Positions 1 to 11,665 of a stretch of DNA of 64,000 bases are shown in pieces. The translations under genes and the position numbers were made by a program. Below the pieces are notes generated by a model. The model saw only the letters and a list, made by a program, of their open reading frames with translations, had not been told where the DNA came from and made no database searches. This DNA comes from Ophiodon elongatus (taxonomy: Eukaryota; Chordata; Actinopteri; Perciformes; Hexagrammidae). Location: NCBI GenBank assembly GCA_016806645.1, contig JACSYO010000503.1:2156501-2220500 (forward strand), read 5' to 3'. The stretch's first letter is position 1. Each line of letters starts with the position of its first letter.

Positions 1-566
1 TACAAACTACAGCGCGGTTACATGAGCGCTGGTGTACACTACGAGGCCAACTAGTCGGCGTGGTGACGTTTTGTAGTCAAAATCCACAAATGGGGTATTT
101 ACTGGCGTATTTTATGTCGTAGAACAAAACATAAAAAGTCTTAAACGTGTGTTAACCACAGACCTTATTTCAGCATGGCATTGTTTTTTTTGCATTGGCA
201 TCTAGCCAAAAGCCAATAAAAAAGAGAACCATTGAATTAATTTCTAGGCTTTAGGACTAATTTCATCACCAGTCTATTGCACACTAACATACCACACGTA
301 CTAAATACGATGTAAAATTCAATATGTAGCACATTGAAACTGCATAATATGTGGATTTGGGGTATTGACAAATGCCCAGATGGTTATTTCTGAGCATGAG
401 TTTACGGATTAAATATTTAACAGTTGGATAAAAAATGATTTTCATTCAACGGTAGTTCAGACCGCTAACGTTACAGAGAAGACATATTACTTGAGTTTAC
501 TTCTGTGTGAACAGTCTGCTGATGATGGTATACTCAATCGTTAATTTAGTAGGCGTACATACTAAT
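1..566. other. PAMR1 intron or upstream sequence, no feature seen
   Basis: This AT-rich sequence precedes the first visible PAMR1 exon. I see no coding exon with splice signals and no recognisable repeat before the minisatellite at 567. It is most likely PAMR1 intron. Confidence 0.5.
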
Positions 567-968
567 TGAGTATGCAGTATGTTAATATGCAGTATGCTAG
601 TATTCAGTATGTTAGCATGCAGTATAGTATGCAGTATAGTATGCAGTATGTTAGTATGCAGTACGTTAATATGCAGTATGCTAGTATTCAGTATGCAGTA
701 TAGTATGCAGTATGTTAGTATGCAGTATAGTATGCAGTATGTTAGTATGCAGTACGTTAATATGCAGTATGCGAGTATTCAGTATGTTAGCATGCAGTAT
801 AGTATGCAGTATGTTAGCATGCAGTATAGTATGCAGTATGTTAGCATGCAGTATAGTATGCAGTATGTTATCATGCAGTATAGTATGCAGTATGTTAGCA
901 TGCAGTATAGTATACAGTATGTTAGTATGCAGTATGTTAGTATGCAGTATAGTATGCAGTATGTTAGC
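567..968. repeat. Minisatellite of AGTATGCAGTAT-type units
   Basis: About 400 bp is built from AGTATGCAGTAT and GTTAGCATGCAGTAT words. The cleanest part (about 785-905) has a 27-bp higher-order period. Because 27 is a multiple of three, long open frames appear on both strands, but their products are only CSM/QY or ILHT repeats. The array ends about 50 bp before the acceptor of the PAMR1 sushi exon, so its length could affect splicing distance. Confidence 0.9.
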
Positions 969-1026
969 GTGTGATTTTGTACACAGTCCGGAGCTATTAA
1001 GACAAACCTTCTTTTCTTTCCCACAG

Positions 1027-2505
1027 AGAGAATCCAGACCAAAGAATCCGCCTCTCATCCGGGTACAACGTGGACGATTTGTTGTCGGCAGGTTTTATTC
1101 CGCTTGCAACGGCCGAACAATCAACCAAAGACGACAACGACGCCTTCGGGGAGCTCCCTCGTGGCCTCCACCCGGTGCGCACGAGCCTTGAGTACACGTG
1201 CGCCTCCCCGCTCTACCACCACACGGGGAGCTCCCGACGCACCTGTCTGAAGTCCGGCAGGTGGAGTGGGCGCCATGTTTCCTGCTCGCCGGGTGAGAAC
1301 AGCCACAGTGTAGACCCAGCTTGGTAAAGTGAAACCTGAGTTTCTTTCCAGAGAGCTAAAGAAAACCCTGATTTAAAAAAAAAGCCTAATCTGGACCGGT
1401 TTGACCAATACCCGTGGTGGCTAATGTTAGCAAATTCTTTAGAGCAGTGGTTCTCAACTGGTCTGGCTGTGGAACCCACCATCACCCCTTATTGACAAGC
1501 TGCGACCCAAATCGAGGAACATTTTCGTACTTACGTTTCGTCATGTTTGATTAGAAAACTAATTTTGTGGGTCACGGTGTTCTTCTATGCTATAAAATGG
1601 CGGGGGTACGTGAAGATTTAAAAAAATATATATTTAAAATTAGCATTGATTTAAAAAATCCTTTAAAAATATTTATTTAATACATTTGCAATAAAATATA
1701 AGTGTAAGTTCATAAGCTGAATTTTATATTCAGTAGGCTATTCAATTGAGTAGACTGACAGAGCAGTATCTCTCTAAAGTTTAGAGAGATACTGCTCTGT
1801 CAGTCTACTCATAAGACTCTTCAGTGTGACAGTTCATTCTTGACAATGGCGTAAATACTCAACTGCACAGGGGCCCAGAAGCTGTCAGGGGCCCATGTAG
1901 GACAGGACAGTTTATTTTTTTTGCTTTATTATTATGGCTGGGCCCTTTTGCGCATATCTCCTCAACCATAATACTGAAAGTACTTGCAAATGTCATAGCT
2001 ATACATACCACCTTCCTGCCTTGTGTATAACATATATACACTCACCGGCCACTTTATTAGGTACACCTTGCTAGTTTTTTTGCCTTTTGCCTTGAGAACT
2101 GCCTTAATTCTTCGTAGCGTAGATTCAACAAGGTGTGGAAACATTCCTCAGAGATTTTGGTCTGTATTGACATGATAGCGTCATGCAGTTGCTGCAGATT
2201 TGTTGGCTGCACATCCATGATGCTAATCTCCCGTTCCACCACATCCCAAAGGTGCTCTATTGGATTGAGATCTGGTGACTGGGGGCCATCGGAGTACAGT
2301 GAACTCATTGTCATGTTCAAGAAACCAGTTTAAGATGATTTGAGCTTTGTGACATGGTGCATTATCCTGCTGGAAGTAGCCATCAGAAGATGGTACACTG
2401 TGGTCATAAAGGGATGGACATGGTCAGCAACAATACTCAGGTAGACCGTGGCGTTTAAACGATGCTCATTTGGTACTAAGGGTCCAAAGTGTGCCAAGAA
2501 AATAT

Positions 2506-2566
<61 letters not shown>

Positions 2567-4659
2567 CGTTTTATTTATGTATTTTTTTTATTTCTCCCTG
2601 CTCCTTGATCCATATTTCATAGACGAATAAAACAGGCTGTGGTTTGAGTCCAGGGCCGGGCGTTAGATTTGCGTTGATACATTTGTCGCTTCGGCTTGTG
2701 TGTGTGTGTGTGTGTGTGTGCACACCGGCGGCTGATCAAAGGCTGGTTAGCAGGATGGGCGTTGCGTGGCGACACAGCAATTGTCTCCTTTGCAATCATC
2801 TGGAGTGGTGGTGTGTACACAAACGTGCAGAAACGTGCAAAGAAAGAAATGTACCTACTTACTCCGTCCAAAGGTAATCTCCTCTTCGAATGCTCTGCAA
2901 AAAAAACAACAACTAAAAAGCAGATTTTCCAAAATGCAGGGCTTCGGGACTATAGAGTATTACCTTGAATTCATACGGGTAACTGTAATGAAACGTTTGA
3001 CTCACTCTTTCTCTTCTGACCGTCGCCTCCCCAAAAGTGTGTGGCAAACTCGACACTCCCAGTCCACACAACCTCACCGACACGCCGTGGCCGTGGCACG
3101 CGGCCGTCTACATCCGCTCACCTCCTGGCCGTGCTGCCAGCAGCCAGGGGCCCCGTGGAGCAACCACGTCTGTCCAGCAGGGGGCCTCAGAGGAGTCCAC
3201 ATTCTGGCAGCTCGCCTGCAGCGGGGCTCTGCTCAGCCGGGGCAGCGTCCTGGTGGCAGCTCAGTGTGTGGTACACAAGGACAAGCAGCAGACCCTTCAC
3301 CCGGCACATGTGAAGGTTGTCGTCGGCGTTCAGCGCCAGACATCCAAGGACCGGCAGAGAAGCCTGCACCACCTCCGGGTATACAACGCAGTCAGACAAT
3401 ATCTACTTTGTTGGTTTACAGTGAGGAAATCCATCAGACGGTTTATGTATTTTTGCTCTTACCGGATGAGTTTGTCGCTACAAAATTTAAATTAGTTTAA
3501 AGGCTGAAAGATTTCTTAGGTTTTTAGGGTTGCCTTGGATTTTTTTATTCAAGAGAATTTACAGTGATTGACTAGATTTCATGTACGGTTGAATCAATGA
3601 GTTGAATTATTCATTTAAATGGTGGTAAAACATTGGTCGTACTGATCTTTAAAAAGCTTCTCAACCACATTTATTCTACTTTCAACCTCGAAAGCCTTTC
3701 ACCTCTTTTGACCTTGCAATTACCAAAAACCATGCTAATTTTGGTGTTTTTTATTTTCCAGTCAAACACAAACACAAAAGTTTCCCACGACTGCCAGACA
3801 GCAGATGCGGTGATAATATTAAGCAAGGAATCTTCATTAAATAAATGTAATCTTCGGGGTAGGTTTTTTGTTTGTGAACGGAACAGGAAGAAATCCTTTG
3901 GCTTTTAAAATGTGCGCTTAAAGCTTTACCGGGATATTTGATTTGGAGTTGAGATCTTCGCGCATCTTGACGCGTATTATCTAATCTCGACAAATATTAC
4001 AAAAACAACAGAAGTTGGCGCCTTCTTAGTGACATCAGGCTTTTTTCTCAGGTATTCTAACTTCTCTCCTTTTTTACTCTCTGCCCCGACAGGTTTCAGA
4101 CATTTCCATCCATCCAAATTTCTTCTCTGCTCCGGACTCCAACGTGGCCGTGCTGGAGCTCAAGGACAAGGCCAGGATCAGCGAGCGCGTGCTGCCTGTG
4201 TGTCTGCCCAAAGTGCAAGGTGGAGAGGTGACGGCGCCGGAGGCCTACGCTGCGAGGTGGACTGTGCCGAGTCGCAGAGGGCGCCATCGCGATCCCACCA
4301 GCCAGACGGCGCTCGTGGCGCTGGGTGACGTCGCTCAGTGCGAACGAGAATTGTCCCGAGGGGCAGCGCGCACCGCGGCGATCGGTGACAATACGCTGTG
4401 TGTCTCCAGGAAGCCGTCCAGCCCCGGAGGCCCTTGTCCCAGTGTCGTTCCAGGCATCACGAGCGTGCCGGCTGTGTCTTCGCCCGCGGGCGGTGTCTTG
4501 TCGGGTCGCGAGGAGACTCAGGGGCCCGCCAGCGCGGGCTGGCAGCTTCTGGGTTTGGAGACTTTCAGCTACGAGGAGCAGGACTGCCACCAACAGCATT
4601 ACACAGTTCACACGCGAATAGCCAACTTTCGAGACTGGATAGAGAAGAACACAAAGTAG
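1027..4659 (+). CDS. pamr1: PAMR1 (inactive serine protease PAMR1), 3' part, three exons
   Basis: Coding exons are 1027-1292, 3038-3378 and 4093-4659 (stop TAG 4657-4659); each has an AG acceptor and GT donor and the phases join. The first exon encodes a sushi (CCP) module with SLEYTCASPLY and RRTCLKSGRWSG. The other two encode a trypsin-like domain starting VCGKLDTPSPHNLTDTPWPW and ending RIANFRDWIEKNTK. PAMR1 is a secreted CUB/EGF/sushi/peptidase protein linked to muscle regeneration; the CUB, EGF and earlier parts lie before the window. The catalytic triad is absent: the His position reads AAQC instead of AAHC, the Asp position reads DSNVAVL instead of DSDIAL, and no GDSGG Ser motif exists. 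This agrees with the family being described as catalytically inactive. Its position upstream of SLC1A2 in the same orientation matches vertebrate synteny. Identity is confident; the 5' end is missing. Confidence 0.88.
1445..1610. mobile_element. hAT-like DNA transposon end fragment
   Basis: The sequence starts CAGTGGTTCTCAACTGG, the typical terminal inverted repeat of hAT/Charlie-type elements, followed by a GCTGCGACCCAAAT-type subterminal region. No matching opposite terminus was found nearby, so the element looks truncated and its right boundary is a guess. Confidence 0.5.
1747..1811. repeat. Near-perfect palindrome, 32-bp arms with 1-nt centre
   Basis: Positions 1747-1778 are exactly reverse-complementary to 1780-1811, with a single G at 1779. 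The arm contains GACTGACAGAGCAGTATC. It could form a cruciform or, if transcribed, a hairpin with almost no loop. It lies inside a PAMR1 intron. Confidence 0.9.
2038..2500 (-). mobile_element. Tc1/mariner-type transposon remnant (C-terminal transposase)
   Basis: The + strand start ACTCACCGGCCACTTTATTA is a very common teleost DNA-transposon terminus. The minus strand encodes a transposase C-terminus: YFQQDNAPCHKAQ, then after a frame change SPDLNPIEHLWDVVEREI, the typical second-Asp block and PDLNPIEHLW block of DDE transposases. The reading frame shifts between the two blocks near 2290, and the other end of the element runs into a (TA)n tract. It is a dead fossil. Confidence 0.8.
2505..2563. 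repeat. (TA)n microsatellite
   Basis: Uninterrupted TA dinucleotides follow the mariner-type remnant and have probably replaced its missing end. Confidence 0.95.
2697..2720. repeat. (GT)n microsatellite
   Basis: About twelve GT units lie inside a PAMR1 intron. Confidence 0.9.
3379..4092 (+). other. PAMR1 intron between the two protease exons
   Basis: The intron runs from GTATAC (3379) to the CCCCGACAG acceptor (4092), phase 0. No repeat or extra exon was recognised. Confidence 0.75.
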
Positions 4660-5900
4660 TTGTCTGATTTGAAGCCAATTGCCAGCAACCTAAAATCTTA
4701 AATATTTCATTCCAGTTTTGTAAACCTCACAGTTGGTGGAGATGGCAGAAATGGAGCGTACAGTTGGAAACACGATATTGTGATCATTTTGTTCCTGCTA
4801 TCTGTGTCAACATCCTGTCAGGTGAGAGCTGTTCTCCTGGGCTCTCTCCCCGTATCTCTCGTGTGTGTGTGTGTGTGCGTGCGTGTGTGTGTGTTATTGT
4901 TCTGTATTTGGGCCACCTCCACTTCAAACAACTCAGCGTACCCACACACCCGTGATCGTCGAATGTTGCCATGTGATTGCGCAACTCCGAAATTTATAAA
5001 AATGAAAGGGCTGCTCTTTAAAAATTAAAGAAATCCACCGGATGGCATGTTGAGTCTTTGATGAGCTGCACCGAGCTCGAACATCAAGTCACTGACATTA
5101 AATCTGAAGTCTATCTATCAGCACTGTGTGCTTCTGGCTGTCTTCACACCCAGAGAGAGTTGACCATCAGTCATCAGCAGTCCGATTTGTATTGTTTCTA
5201 TTTTTATTCCATGCTTATGGCCCGTTTTTGTTCCTATTGCTATCATGAACAGGTAATATAATATAAAAAGATATAAGAAAAAAATGCTATAATATAATAC
5301 ATGATAAAAAAAATTTCAAATTAAAAAGCCATTTTCTGTCTCCGTCCTACTGTTCCAACTCTCCCTTCTTCTGAGTGCCCTTGGGCGATCCCGGGCCCTC
5401 TGACCTCCTCCGACTATCTGAATACATGTTCCAAGAAACATAAGTCACTGTCTTCACAGTGGGGCACGTGTGTGTGCAAACATGCCTTTATCTCCTGCTC
5501 AGCTGATATAAATACATTTTATTTATTCAGTTTGCATGCACAGTTTCAATTTCCACATGAAACCGTTCCATGCATTTCACACGTATGTGTGTATATGTTT
5601 AAAAGGGCACAAACACACATACAGCCCATCATTTAGAGTGTGGCGATGGATCATTCCGCTTGTTTGCACGCATTTTACAAGCTGTGTGCGTGTGCGTGTG
5701 CGCGCCGGCACACCGCGTACGGACTACATGTTCACCATACCGGAGAGTCTTCGGCGCCCTTTTTCCCATGTGAGCCGCCTCCCCCCTCCCCCCTCCCCCC
5801 CCTCAGACTGTACAACATGTGCTGTCATTGAGAAACACACTGAGAGGATTTGCTAAACTTAGCTCTTACTCCTGAGACGCAGACGCCCGCTGTGCTCTCC
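4660..5900. other. PAMR1 3' UTR and downstream intergenic sequence
   Basis: The PAMR1 3' UTR starts here; I cannot place its end (ATTAAA-like words lie near 5025). The stretch includes GT-rich sequence at 4860-4893 and a C/T-rich tract at about 5779-5804. Nothing else was recognised. Confidence 0.5.
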
Positions 5901-6600
5901 TCGGCTTTGTGCAGGACACCTTTTTAAGCTCGGCCAATTAAACAATGAGTATAGCTCAGGAGAGTCTGCCTCTCTGCAGCTTGCGAACTGATCGCAACAC
6001 AGCTACGCGAAGATTGTATTTCCTCTATGAACTGTAAATGACGGGAACAAATACCGAAGTACAAGACTGTAAAATGCATTCGGCTGCAGCTTCAAACACA
6101 TTACTGACTCCACTTCACATCAAAAAATCATAAGGAGGGCCGCATGAGTAGACGTACATGATGGTAATGACAAGTAGTTGCATCCGAGTTGACATTATGG
6201 GCTCGGGCCTTGATGTTTTCCACTTGGCAGAGGTCTCCAGCTGTGATGTCACGGTGCTAAAAATGGGGGGAAAAGTCTGCTAATCTATCACTCTTTAACT
6301 GAGAGAACACCCCACCCACGCCCTGAGTGGCTGACCTCTCATCTCAAATCCCCACCCGCCTGCCTGTGCCGTGCATGTGCAGGGTGCTTGTTTACGTCGC
6401 CAAGGGGGAAGGTGGAAGGATTGCTCTGCCTAGAGGAGGAGAGGGGGAATATGCTGCAACACCTGTATGACTTCTCTGCAAAAAACATCTCTCAATGCTG
6501 CTTTGACTCAACCCACACTTGAAGGAAATTAACGGTCACTTCAATCAGGGAAGCACACAACTTTTTTTAACGGAGACAAGATTTTCAGCAGGTGAGAAAC
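5901..6600 (+). promoter_or_regulatory. Candidate SLC1A2 5' region / non-coding first exon
   Basis: A GC-richer island (about 6300-6480) is followed by TTTTCAGCAG and a donor-like GTGAGA at about 6591. The exon carrying the SLC1A2 start (18342) has an acceptor, so at least one upstream exon must exist, and this island is a plausible place. This is inference only; no exon was proved. Confidence 0.22.
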
Positions 6601-7580
6601 CTTTCATTTTAAAGATGCTAGAGACAAATGATTATACTATTCTGCATGTCTGACTGGAAAACAGGTAATTGCAAGTAGTAAAAAAAAAAAAAGTAAAGTA
6701 AAGCAATCGGGCCTGCCATTTTCCCTCAAGGTGACCCGAGCTTCATCCTCTGCAGTGTGATGCATGTTGATGCTGAATGACACTCCTCGTACTTAAGATG
6801 GTTGCTTGATTAGACGTTATTTTTGTGGCTATAAGGGAGGAGTTGTTACAATGCTTCTACTGCTGTGACCCAATTCTAAGAATACCTGAATGTAATGGTT
6901 GGTGCTGCCTGTGGTTGTATTCATACTCCTTCTCTGGAGTGAATAGCTCATTGTAGGTCAACTCAGGATACTGGCAAAATGCCTTGAGTGAAAATCATCA
7001 GTGCACAAAAACAAGCCGGGTTGGTCCTCATCCACCGGAAAAATACGAGAAACACACAAACTGTTGGTGAATTTAAAGATTAATGGCTTCACATCTGGGG
7101 ACAGGAACAAGTCAGCCCAATGCGTTTTCATGGAAGTGACAGTTTCTTAAAGCAATGCAAAACTGCTGGCCTTGGGCCACATGTGCATCATTAGAGATAC
7201 GGTGCTCCGTGAGATCCACTCCCACCACACTCCCCAGCTCGAGACAAGGCTGCGAGAAGATGAAGTTCAAAAGAATAGCCCGCAGGGTTTACGCTGTAAA
7301 TCCTGAGTAGATGGGTTGCACAACAGACAGTTTCGTCTTCTTTTTATGCTCGTTGTTAGGGAATCTGACTATTAACATAATCGCAACCACATAGTATAAA
7401 TAAAACAATGTGTTTTGTGCATTTCAATTTGCTGCATAGTGCATACAGTGCACTCTGACAGAGGTTAAATTGTACTAATTGCGAACATATAGTGGACACC
7501 TGTCGCATCAAACTGTTTTTTTTTCCTTTCATCACTCATTCACTTCACACTAACGCCTGACATAAATAAATAAGACAGAG

Positions 7581-7587
<7 letters not shown>

Positions 7588-7614
<27 letters not shown>
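7588..7614. repeat. (TA)n microsatellite
   Basis: A short run of TA dinucleotides. Confidence 0.9.
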
Positions 7615-7620
<6 letters not shown>

Positions 7621-7724
7621 CATACATGTAATTGTCATCTGACACTTGTTCGGCACCCCTTGGTGTCACTTTTCACCTGGTAGATGACAAAAACATCGTG
7701 GTTAAAAATAAACAGTGGTTTCCT

Positions 7725-7960
7725 GCTTGAGAGTCCTGGTTTGTTTGACCCATCCACCTCCCCTCCCTGTGTTTTTTCTTTTTCTGACTCCGTACTGCGT
7801 CATCACACTCCCGCTGCATTTTCTCTGTCTTACAATGATAATATTGGCAGCTCTAGTTCTAAAAGTTGCTACATCTAGCAGAGAGGAAAGTTGCCAACTC
7901 TGGGACGCTGATAGCCCGTCCCTCCGGGCCTCCCAAAGCCACTATCTCCAAATTATAATT
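7725..7960. repeat. Teleost interspersed repeat fragment (CCATCCACC type)
   Basis: GAGTCCTGGTTTGTTTGACC and nearby wording match a high-copy fish repeat; a related copy starts near 26155 in this window. Boundaries and class are uncertain. Confidence 0.45.
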
Positions 7961-10900
7961 ATAAATATAAACATCAGAATCTAAAGAATTTCAACAAATA
8001 AAAATAAAAATACTTTTTTCTAAAATACATGACCCACCCTAAAAGGTTTTTGAAGGAAAGGGGCCCCCCTTATTCATCGGCGCGCCAACTGGAGGGCCTG
8101 AGTGGAAAAATATCGATGTTCCTTCAGTAAAATGACATGTTGTCCCTGAAAGGTATGATTACCACGAGGATCAAAAATACAATAAAAAAACTCAAAATTG
8201 CAGAGGGGGATGCACCTAGAAAAACCTATTAAATCCTTTCATTCCAGACAAAGAGGACAGTTTTCAGCTACACAGGATGTAAAGGTCTTATTATTAATTT
8301 AAAATGATTTTTTTTCTCTCTGACTGAGAATGTGACTGTACAATGTACAGGATTCAGTGGTTGTATTACTCCTTTTGACTCATATAAAATTATGTTGAAA
8401 TGCTCATGTGTTCATGATTTTGTGCACGCTAACAGTTATAGCATGCGGCATCACAGAGGTATGATTCTTATTTTGAAGTTGCAACAACAACATCTGGGGT
8501 AACACTTGAATGTGTATTGGTAGCTAGCTTGCTAGCTAACAGGTTTCAACATGTAAACAGGCTGGTGAGATATGGATTTTTATGTTTTGGGTCAATGGCC
8601 CCTGGTTCCTACTGCTTCCAGCAAAGCCAAAGTCTTTCTGGAACGGTCTTTTGAACGCACAGAGAAGGAGATTGATGTCAATCCAGCTTTAATTCGCCTA
8701 AAAGCAGGACGCGAAAAGCTTTGTGAAATGAAGTCTGAGTGGAAACAGCATCTCCTTTTCAACTTCATTCTCAAGTGGAGGGCATGATGGCAGAGCAAGT
8801 CAAGAGCTCCTTATCCATCTGATTTTTTTTTAATTGTACATTTCCTGCATAAGTAAGAGCAGTTAACTCATAATCAGGAGCTGGTGCTGAGCTCTGGCTC
8901 GGATCCAACTGAAAAATCCTGCTCTTAGCAGACAGATGTAATTAAAATCATCAGTGAAACAGGATCATCAGCCTCTATGATGCAAAACAGGGTCTCTATT
9001 AGCTGGTGAGTGACAACACTCACTGAATATATAGCCTTCCCTGATGTGCATCCGCTGTGTTGCAGCTTTACCAGACGCGACGGTGAGGCTGGTATTGTTT
9101 GGAGCCCGAGTCCTCGTGGCAAAAAAATTGTGGGCCCCTGTCACAAAACGTCACATCCCCGGCCTCACGAAACTTTACAGACGTGCAGTCGCGATCATCT
9201 TTGTTATAATCCTAACGTTAATTACAGTTGGATCTTAAAAGTCTGAGCCTACGACTCTGTAACGTAAGCCACATAAATAAATGTTCGACCACGTCTAGTG
9301 GAAATTCAGCACAGTTGAATATTTACTTGTACCTCCTCGGTCTGGCATCAAGTGATATTAATTGATGTTCTCTTTCAGAGTATTCCAGAAAAGTGTTTGT
9401 GATTCATTGCTTTATCGATTCATTCATTCATGTAGTATAAACTTTATTTATTCAGGGAACTTTCCCTGAGGGGAAGCCTCTCTTTTAGCAGGAACGCCCT
9501 TATCACATTTGCACAGTCACACACGTTCACACCGGGAAGCTGCCCAGGACAACCACAGTCTGAGCAGCAGGCCATGTGAGCAGCTCCTCTGGAACACTTA
9601 GTTCTTAAAAGTAATTTGTAGATTTTTTTTGTAAGTGTGAAGTCAAATTAAATTCTCTCACTTGTTCTATGAAGAGAGGGGTTTTACGGTCTTAAAACAA
9701 GACAACAATTGCATGCATGAATAACAGACGCAATGGTTCAATCTATATGGAAGGAACATGTTATGTTTTTGTAATATTCGCATTATGTCACGACCCTTTG
9801 AACTGTAATTGCTGTGTGTGAGTTGCATTGTGTGCATGCTACAATAAATGACTGTTTCAAATTGGAAACTTAAAACACATCAAAATCCTTTGTTTGGCTG
9901 TAAATCCCAGAATATTAATGACAATCGTTATTAAAGTCAAACATAAATGGCAACTTTCCTAACTTTTAAAAGTTTGGCTATATGTTCACTCTCTGGAGAT
10001 AATATGCATCTAGTTTGTGACAGATGTTTTTCCTCTACAGCATATGGAGATTCATAAACACATAGTGAAGCATATAATATTTAACTGATCTGCAAGCATG
10101 AAATCCCTAAAAGCATTGACAGTTTGACACTTTAAAAAAGCCCATTAATCCGTATTGTTTCTGCATGAATTGTCAGTATTTTACCGACTGACTGACCCCC
10201 GGGTTACATCCTTAGACTAAATCTCTGCAGTTAATGGACTTTCTGCATCCATAGCAACCACGTGTCTATATTATGTAACGGGTAATGTAATGTATGCATG
10301 CTGGGAGTTGTATTCTTTTTAACATGTATTAAAAATAATTGAGGTATAAAGTGCACATAAATGCATACAATGGCTTTTACTGCATTTGGGATGCTTACAG
10401 TAACAAAATTTTGAGCACGGAGATTGGTTTTGTTCAAGATACCGTGGATGAGGGCTGTAAAAGGTCTATTATTTATTGTTTGCATTAATTCTTTATTCCA
10501 CTGAAAACGGTATAGCAATGAATAAATACTGACATTAAAACTACTGCCGATTTCGATTGTTTATGCTGTAGTTTTTATGTAGCGATGAGTTTTATTATTT
10601 TTATTATTAATCGCGCCAGCAGCAGAACGAGATGTTGGCTCGGTACAGTATTTCCTACAGTCTCTGTCTGAATGTGCTCGGAGGAATTTTCCCCTTTTAA
10701 GTCAACGCTGTCAAAAAGATTTCAGTATCGACATGGATTTCTTTCAGTCGGTTTCTGACTGTGGGGTTGTTTTGGATTGCAACATTCCTCATATAGACCA
10801 CTGATAATGTGGCTCTGACTTCTATGTGAGTCGAGGGCAAAGGATAAAATAAACAACAAACAAAGGACAAAGGCCTGCACACGTCAGATACTGCAGCTTG

Positions 10901-11189
10901 CAGCCTCTATATGCAAAATACCAGGCTTGCAACTAACTCCAGTGTAAACACAACTGTGTCCTTGTTGCACGCTCAGCTGATGTCGTAGTGTTTGACCAGG
11001 GAATGAGAGTGGGCTGCACACCCTGCTTATTGGCTGAGGGTTACACGCACACATGGCGTCCAAACGCTCTTTGCCAATGCCCAGAAATGTCCCGAACACA
11101 GCAAAAGAAAAAAGAAAAGGCAAAATAAAGGCAGAAGTCTCTATAGATAGAGACACCACCACACACTTCTAGTGGGTCAGAAGTGATGA

Positions 11190-11665
11190 TTGAGAAGGAA
11201 CGACATTTAGAGATGGCCGACTCCTGTTGGCAAAGCGCCTTAAACTTGCATTCTTTCTAATGGCCATCAGGGGGCGACTCCTCTGGTTGTAAAAGCTAGT
11301 CAAGATTGTATAGAAGTCCATGAGAAAGGTTTATGGTCTCAATTGTTAGTTTCAAGTCTTTAATACAGCATGATGTTCATTTAGTAAATTATGGTCCCAT
11401 TTAGAGTAAAATAGAGCATAAAGTAGGGTATGCTTTAGGGCGGGGCTATCTAGTGATTGACAGGTCGCTACCAGAGTTGTATATATGGTGTCGCTACCGT
11501 GCGCAGTACAAATATGGTCACTTCTGTTTCCTGTTTGCAGAAAAAACAAGACGGCGCCGGACAAAGTTTTTTCAAAACCACAGTCGACAAACTGTCATGG
11601 CAACTATGTCCATTTCTTATATACAGTCTTTGTTCCCTAACCAGCAAAGTGAAGCCAAATTGGAC
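11190..11665. mobile_element. High-copy teleost MITE-like repeat
   Basis: Words such as TTCTTTCTAATGGCCATCAG, GGGGCGACTCCTCTGGTTG and GTTCATTTAGTAAATTATGG, ending near TATACAGTCTTTG, match a non-coding repeat I recognise as abundant in many percomorph genomes. No coding capacity was seen. Family name not assigned. Confidence 0.6.

Larger units (their letters stand above)
1293..3037 (+). other. PAMR1 intron between the sushi exon and the first protease exon
   Basis: The intron starts GTGAGA at 1293 and ends CCAAAAG at 3037. It holds a hAT-like end (from 1445), a 65-bp palindrome, a mariner-type transposase remnant and two microsatellites. No additional exon is seen. Confidence 0.75.
6601..11190. 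other. Gene-free interval upstream of SLC1A2
   Basis: No exon with consistent frame and splice sites was seen. It contains a (TA)n at 7588-7614, a fish interspersed repeat at about 7725-7960 (word TTTGACCCATCCACC, shared with about 26170) and a possible repeat at 9440-9600. The rest is AT-rich unique-looking DNA. Confidence 0.5.

Noticed and set aside
579..1191. Open frames on both strands with SMQYSMQYV or ILHTILHTN repeats
   Set aside because: These are translations of the 27-bp-period minisatellite, with no start context or non-repeat domain.
1747..1811. microRNA precursor
   Set aside because: The palindrome has a 1-nt centre and perfect arms, unlike animal pre-miRNAs, which have a loop and mismatches.
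4096..4611. 171-codon minus-strand frame opposite the last PAMR1 exon
   Set aside because: It is an antisense shadow of a GC-rich coding exon. The + strand frame continues the serine-protease fold and joins upstream exons in phase.
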